Assembly: GCA_018818595.1 (NCBI GenBank)
Contig: JAHIRM010000013.1
Span: 222,526 to 286,525 of the forward strand
From: Bacillota bacterium
GTDB taxonomy: Bacteria > Bacillota_I > Bacilli_A > Izemoplasmatales > Hujiaoplasmataceae
DNA: 64,000 nt
Reading direction: 5' to 3'
Positions 60,830-64,000 of this stretch are shown in pieces. The translations under genes were made by a program, and so were the position numbers. The notes beneath the pieces were generated by a model that did not search any database, was not told the DNA's origin, and saw only the letters and a list, made by a program, of their open reading frames with translations. Every line of letters starts with the position of its first letter. Positions within the stretch are counted from its first letter, which is position 1.

Positions 60830-62456
60830 TCTTCCATGTAATTGTTAGATTGCTTTTACCATTCGTTTTATAAGATCCTTCATGCAGTGGCTCTCGAGTC
60901 ACTGCATTTTTCATTGTTTCAAAGTTAAGTTCTTTTCCCGAAATATTGATTAAGGATACATAATTCTCTTTATCTACAATCACAAACTTTTCAAATATCT
61001 GAGTTACCTTTTTAGAATCGAGTTCCTTTATCGGATATGATTGTTGCTTGATAGCTTTCTTAATGGATTCTAATGAATCCAAACCATCTTGAATATTCAT
61101 ATACTCATCTTCTATAGAAGTATATTTCATACTCTCCTGAATAATGATATCCTCTAGTTCAAATAGAAGTGCACGATCCTTTGAATCCTTTTGACTTTTT
61201 CGTTCTAACTGATAATATTGTCTCATGTAATCATTTAAAAGTTCCTCTTGCTTTTCTAATCTTTGTTCAATATATTGTTTACTTAAAAGTTCATTCACTT
61301 GCTTGTCAAATCCCCCTTCCAAAGCGCTAAATTTCGAGCCTAAGGCATTGAGTGACTTGAGTAGCACTTTGGATACGTGTCTAACATAAAAACGGGGGAA
61401 GTGGGGATTACGGAAATAGTCGTTTTCTAGTAGATCATATTTCGGATCATTGATGTATTTCTTTTTTCGATACAAATAAGCTTTATGGATAAAGGAATAG
61501 ACAAAACGTTTGTATTCACTATGATTTGATTCAGCAGGTTTATCGTTTATTCTTTTCGCAGTTTCGATGATCTCCTGCACCTTATTAAAGGTAACGTCAT
61601 CTATAATCGGTTCATGATGATTACTGATGATGTATTTTGGACGCTCACCTTCATTGATGACGGATTGCTTTTCAAATCCCTCAGTTTTGACATAACTTTT
61701 TCCGTATGTGATTTTACCAATGTATTTTTCATCTCGTAAAATATTCGTTATTTGACTTCCGGTGTAAAATGGTTTTCCAACGCTTGTTGTAAAATTGTTG
61801 GAATTTAAATAATCTAGCATTTCTTTATTGGATTTCCCATCTAGCTTCATTTGATATAGTGTTCTTACAGCTTCAGCTTCTAATTCATTGATTGCATATT
61901 TCTTGTTCTTATCCAAAACATAGCCAAACGTTTTAAATGCTTTGACTTGTCCGTTTTTTGCTCTACTTTGACTGCCCCATCTGATGTTTGATGACATTTG
62001 TTGAGACTCTGCTTCAGCCATTCCTGCAATCATTGTAAGAATCATATCTATACTTGTATCAAGAGAAGAGATGTTTTCTTTTTCAAAGAAGAACTCAACT
62101 CCTAGTTTTCTCGTTTCCTGGAGGACTTTTAAAGCATCAAGGGTATTTCTAGCGAACCTAGATAAAGACTTGACTAAGACCAAATCTACTTGTCCTGCAT
62201 GGATTTTTTTAAGGAGAGCCTGCAAACCATCTCGTTTGATCATCGATGTCCCACTTTTCCCGTGGTCATAGTAAATGCCTGCGAAGATATAATCAGGATT
62301 AAAGATAATCTCTTTTGCATAATGCTTGACCTGTAAGTCAAGTGAGGACTCTTGAAGCTCGTTTTTGGTTGATACACGTGCATATGCAGCGACGCGTTTA
62401 ATTTTATATTTTTGTTCTCTTGCTTTTGAAGATTCGATGACTTTAACGTTTTTCAT
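60816..62456 (-). CDS. large serine recombinase without zinc ribbon
   Basis: A 546-residue site-specific recombinase. The resolvase domain carries the nucleophile in AAYARVST, then YYDHGKSGTSMIKRDGL, SLSRFARNTLDAL and EAESQQMSSNIRWG. The recombinase domain (about 190-300) has FGYVLDKNKKYAINELEAEAVRTLY and NEKYIG-like ILRDEKYIGKITYG. The middle lacks the Cys-rich zinc beta-ribbon of typical large serine recombinases; a basic helical region and a coiled coil follow. Such a form may need the neighbouring recombinase as partner. Its start overlaps the other gene by 14 bases. The last residues (KSNLTITWKIILV) overlap the C39-like gene. Confidence 0.9.
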   Translation of the reverse strand: MKNVKVIESSKAREQKYKIKRVAAYARVSTKNELQESSLDLQVKHYAKEIIFNPDYIFAGIYYDHGKSGTSMIKRDGLQALLKKIHAGQVDLVLVKSLSRFARNTLDALKVLQETRKLGVEFFFEKENISSLDTSIDMILTMIAGMAEAESQQMSSNIRWGSQSRAKNGQVKAFKTFGYVLDKNKKYAINELEAEAVRTLYQMKLDGKSNKEMLDYLNSNNFTTSVGKPFYTGSQITNILRDEKYIGKITYGKSYVKTEGFEKQSVINEGERPKYIISNHHEPIIDDVTFNKVQEIIETAKRINDKPAESNHSEYKRFVYSFIHKAYLYRKKKYINDPKYDLLENDYFRNPHFPRFYVRHVSKVLLKSLNALGSKFSALEGGFDKQVNELLSKQYIEQRLEKQEELLNDYMRQYYQLERKSQKDSKDRALLFELEDIIIQESMKYTSIEDEYMNIQDGLDSLESIKKAIKQQSYPIKELDSKKVTQIFEKFVIVDKENYVSLINISGKELNFETMKNAVTREPLHEGSYKTNGKSNLTITWKIILV

Positions 62457-64000
62457 GTTTTACTACCTCGTAATAGAAATTTTGTTTTGATAAGGTGTCG
62501 ATATAAACACCCTTAACAATGGGTTTATATTTTTTGATGGAATCCATTTGTTGATGCAAATCATCAATGATCGAAAATGTATCATCGATGACATAGCGAA
62601 CATAGTTCTTACCCATAACAAGAAGCATTCCGAAGAAACTTTTGATGATGTGTAAGTCTTCATAGTTTGAATCAATAAAGTTCTTTAATGCATAGAACCG
62701 TCTGCGCATCAAAAGCTCTCTATTCACATCATTTTTTAAGTTTTCGATATCTGTTTCACATTGATTTAAATCTTGTTCTAGTTGACTATAGATTTCATCA
62801 TATTTTTCATCAGACATGCCAGAGCGGATTTTGCTTCTGACATGTCTTTTTAATTCATTAGCTATATCTATGTTTTTTTCTCTTAATAGCTTTAATGGTT
62901 CATGAGAATTGATTGTTTCAAGTGATTTTTCCATATAGGCTAGAACGGATGCTTGCATCTCTTTGGTTTCTGTAAGTTGTTTAATGACGTATAAGGTCGC
63001 TCTTTCTAGAAGAGGTTCGTGAATCGAATGATTATCACAGTTATCTGGATTGTTTCTTGAGGTATGACATTTAAGCATGCTCTTTTTGAAGATGGTTCCT
63101 GAATTGTGCATTTTAGAATTATACATGCGTTTGCATTTACTACAATAGACTAATCCCTTAATCGGTTTTTGTGCCAAGTGTTTGAAGCGTTCTTTATTGT
63201 CATTGGATAAGATGATATCTCTCGCATGAATCATGGTCTGGACAATATCAAAGGTTTCCCTGTCGATAATCGCTTCATGACTGTCTTTGATATAGTATTT
63301 GGTTGCGTGTCCATCATTCTTAACAGATACATGCGATAAATAATCTATGGTTACTGTTTTTTGAAGAAGAAGATCACCTACATATTTTTCGTTTTTCAAA
63401 ATATCCTTTACTGTATCTGAATACCAGGTCACGACACCTCGGCCATTACTAAACTCATGTTCAATCAGATGCTTCGCAAGTGTTGTGATGCCCATGCCAT
63501 TTAAATACTGTTGAAAGATATATCTGACGGTTTTTGCTTGTTCCTCGTCAATCACGAGTTCTCCGAATTCATTCTTATCATAGCCTAGGAAATGTCTTGT
63601 TCCCATGAGCAACTCTCCTTGGGCAAACCGTTTTCTGATTCCCCATTTGGTGTTTTCGCTGATGTTTCTGGACTCTTCTTGAGCGATTGAAGACATAATG
63701 GTTAAGATGAAATCGATTTTAGGATCCAGGCTACTCATGTTTTCTTTCTCAAAATAGATTTCTACATTGATGGTTCGCATTTCTTTGATGACGGTTAAGA
63801 TGTCTACTGTATTTCTTGCAAAGCGTGAGATGGATTTGGTGATGATTAAATCGATGTGCTGATCTCTTGCTGCTTCAAGCATGCTTAACATGCCCACTCT
63901 TTTTTTCATACTCGTTCCTGAGATACCTTCATCACAGAACATACCAGCAAAATCCCACTCGGGATTTTCATTGATTCTGTTGGTAAATTCAGTGATTTGA
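62443..64000 (-). CDS. large serine recombinase, 5' end beyond the window
   Basis: The frame is open to the last base of the window, and residues before the first in-window ATG (63942) fit the family (FTNRINENPEWDFAGMFCDEGISG), so the start and the catalytic Ser lie outside. The visible 519 residues include SISRFARNTVDIL, EESRNISENTKWGIRKRFAQGE, DEEQAKTVRYIFQQYL, a zinc beta-ribbon with Cys pairs (YCSKCKRMYNS and later KCHTSRNNPDNCDNH) and a long coiled coil. Together with the zinc-ribbon-less partner it would integrate or excise a mobile element. Confidence 0.9.
   Translation of the reverse strand, partial: QITEFTNRINENPEWDFAGMFCDEGISGTSMKKRVGMLSMLEAARDQHIDLIITKSISRFARNTVDILTVIKEMRTINVEIYFEKENMSSLDPKIDFILTIMSSIAQEESRNISENTKWGIRKRFAQGELLMGTRHFLGYDKNEFGELVIDEEQAKTVRYIFQQYLNGMGITTLAKHLIEHEFSNGRGVVTWYSDTVKDILKNEKYVGDLLLQKTVTIDYLSHVSVKNDGHATKYYIKDSHEAIIDRETFDIVQTMIHARDIILSNDNKERFKHLAQKPIKGLVYCSKCKRMYNSKMHNSGTIFKKSMLKCHTSRNNPDNCDNHSIHEPLLERATLYVIKQLTETKEMQASVLAYMEKSLETINSHEPLKLLREKNIDIANELKRHVRSKIRSGMSDEKYDEIYSQLEQDLNQCETDIENLKNDVNRELLMRRRFYALKNFIDSNYEDLHIIKSFFGMLLVMGKNYVRYVIDDTFSIIDDLHQQMDSIKKYKPIVKGVYIDTLSKQNFYYEVVKHEKR

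Noticed and set aside
1..64000. CRISPR array or tRNA gene
   Set aside because: No regularly spaced repeats and no cloverleaf with a matching TTCGANTC arm were seen.

Overview
The window is AT-rich DNA from a low-GC Gram-positive-like bacterium. Nearly every gene has an AGGAGG- or GAGGTGA-type ribosome site, promoters are TTGACA/TATAAT-like, and most genes end in a hairpin followed by a T-run. TGA acts as a stop (gcvT ends in the TGA of an ATGA overlap with gcvH) and Trp is encoded by TGG, so the code is standard rather than Mycoplasma-type. The T-box leader, PRD regulator, PTS, PadR, YerC and MEP-pathway ispG all fit Bacillota or a deep-branching Mollicutes relative (Acholeplasma/Izemoplasma/Haloplasma-like). 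The exact lineage is inference. No rRNA, tRNA or CRISPR array was seen.

Layout. 1-3.5 kb: end of a MATE exporter, an O-antigen-polymerase-like membrane protein and a CDF metal exporter. 3.5-6.7 kb (minus strand): an ECF sigma factor, a one-pass membrane protein that is its likely anti-sigma/sensor, and a secreted paralogue of that sensor's outer domain. The sigma operon and the paralogue share an almost identical ECF-like promoter. 6.7-12.2 kb: HGSNAT-like membrane protein, acyl-CoA synthetase-like enzyme, TetR regulator, a membrane protein of unknown function and a Fic protein with an altered active site. 12.2-18.3 kb: lipoate ligase plus the glycine cleavage genes gcvT-gcvH-gcvPA-gcvPB and a CvpA-like protein. 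18.4-28.9 kb: nitroreductase, ispG, a nucleotidyltransferase, an amino-acid ABC importer without its ATPase, nagA-yerC, PadR, manA, a double GNAT, an amidohydrolase and DUF4250. 29.2-31.9 kb: an Arg-type T-box leader with a duplicated antiterminator/terminator module, driving a complete amino-acid ABC importer.

32-36.4 kb: flavodoxin-like protein and two lipoproteins, one carrying a MACPF pore-forming domain. 36.5-47.1 kb: DEAD-box helicase, PTS enzyme I, then a tightly coupled operon of PRD regulator, UlaB/UlaA-type PTS, split transketolase, transaldolase-like aldolase and HPr. 47.1-53.8 kb: small membrane proteins, a GPH-type transporter fused to a GNAT-like domain, an AlkA-type glycosylase, a SnoaL-like and an FMN-binding protein. 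53.9-56.7 kb: a secreted ricin-lectin/papain-like cysteine protease.

57-64 kb looks like an accessory island. It holds a zinc-hook ABC ATPase with an R-x3-E-x30-H triad like PrrC/RloC anticodon nucleases, a downstream partner with a D...QxK nuclease-like motif, a C39-like gene broken by a single-base deletion, and two overlapping large serine recombinases that run off the window end. The strongest candidates for something new are the ATPase/nuclease-like pair, the ECF sigma circuit, the MACPF lipoprotein and the one-decoder/two-terminator T-box.
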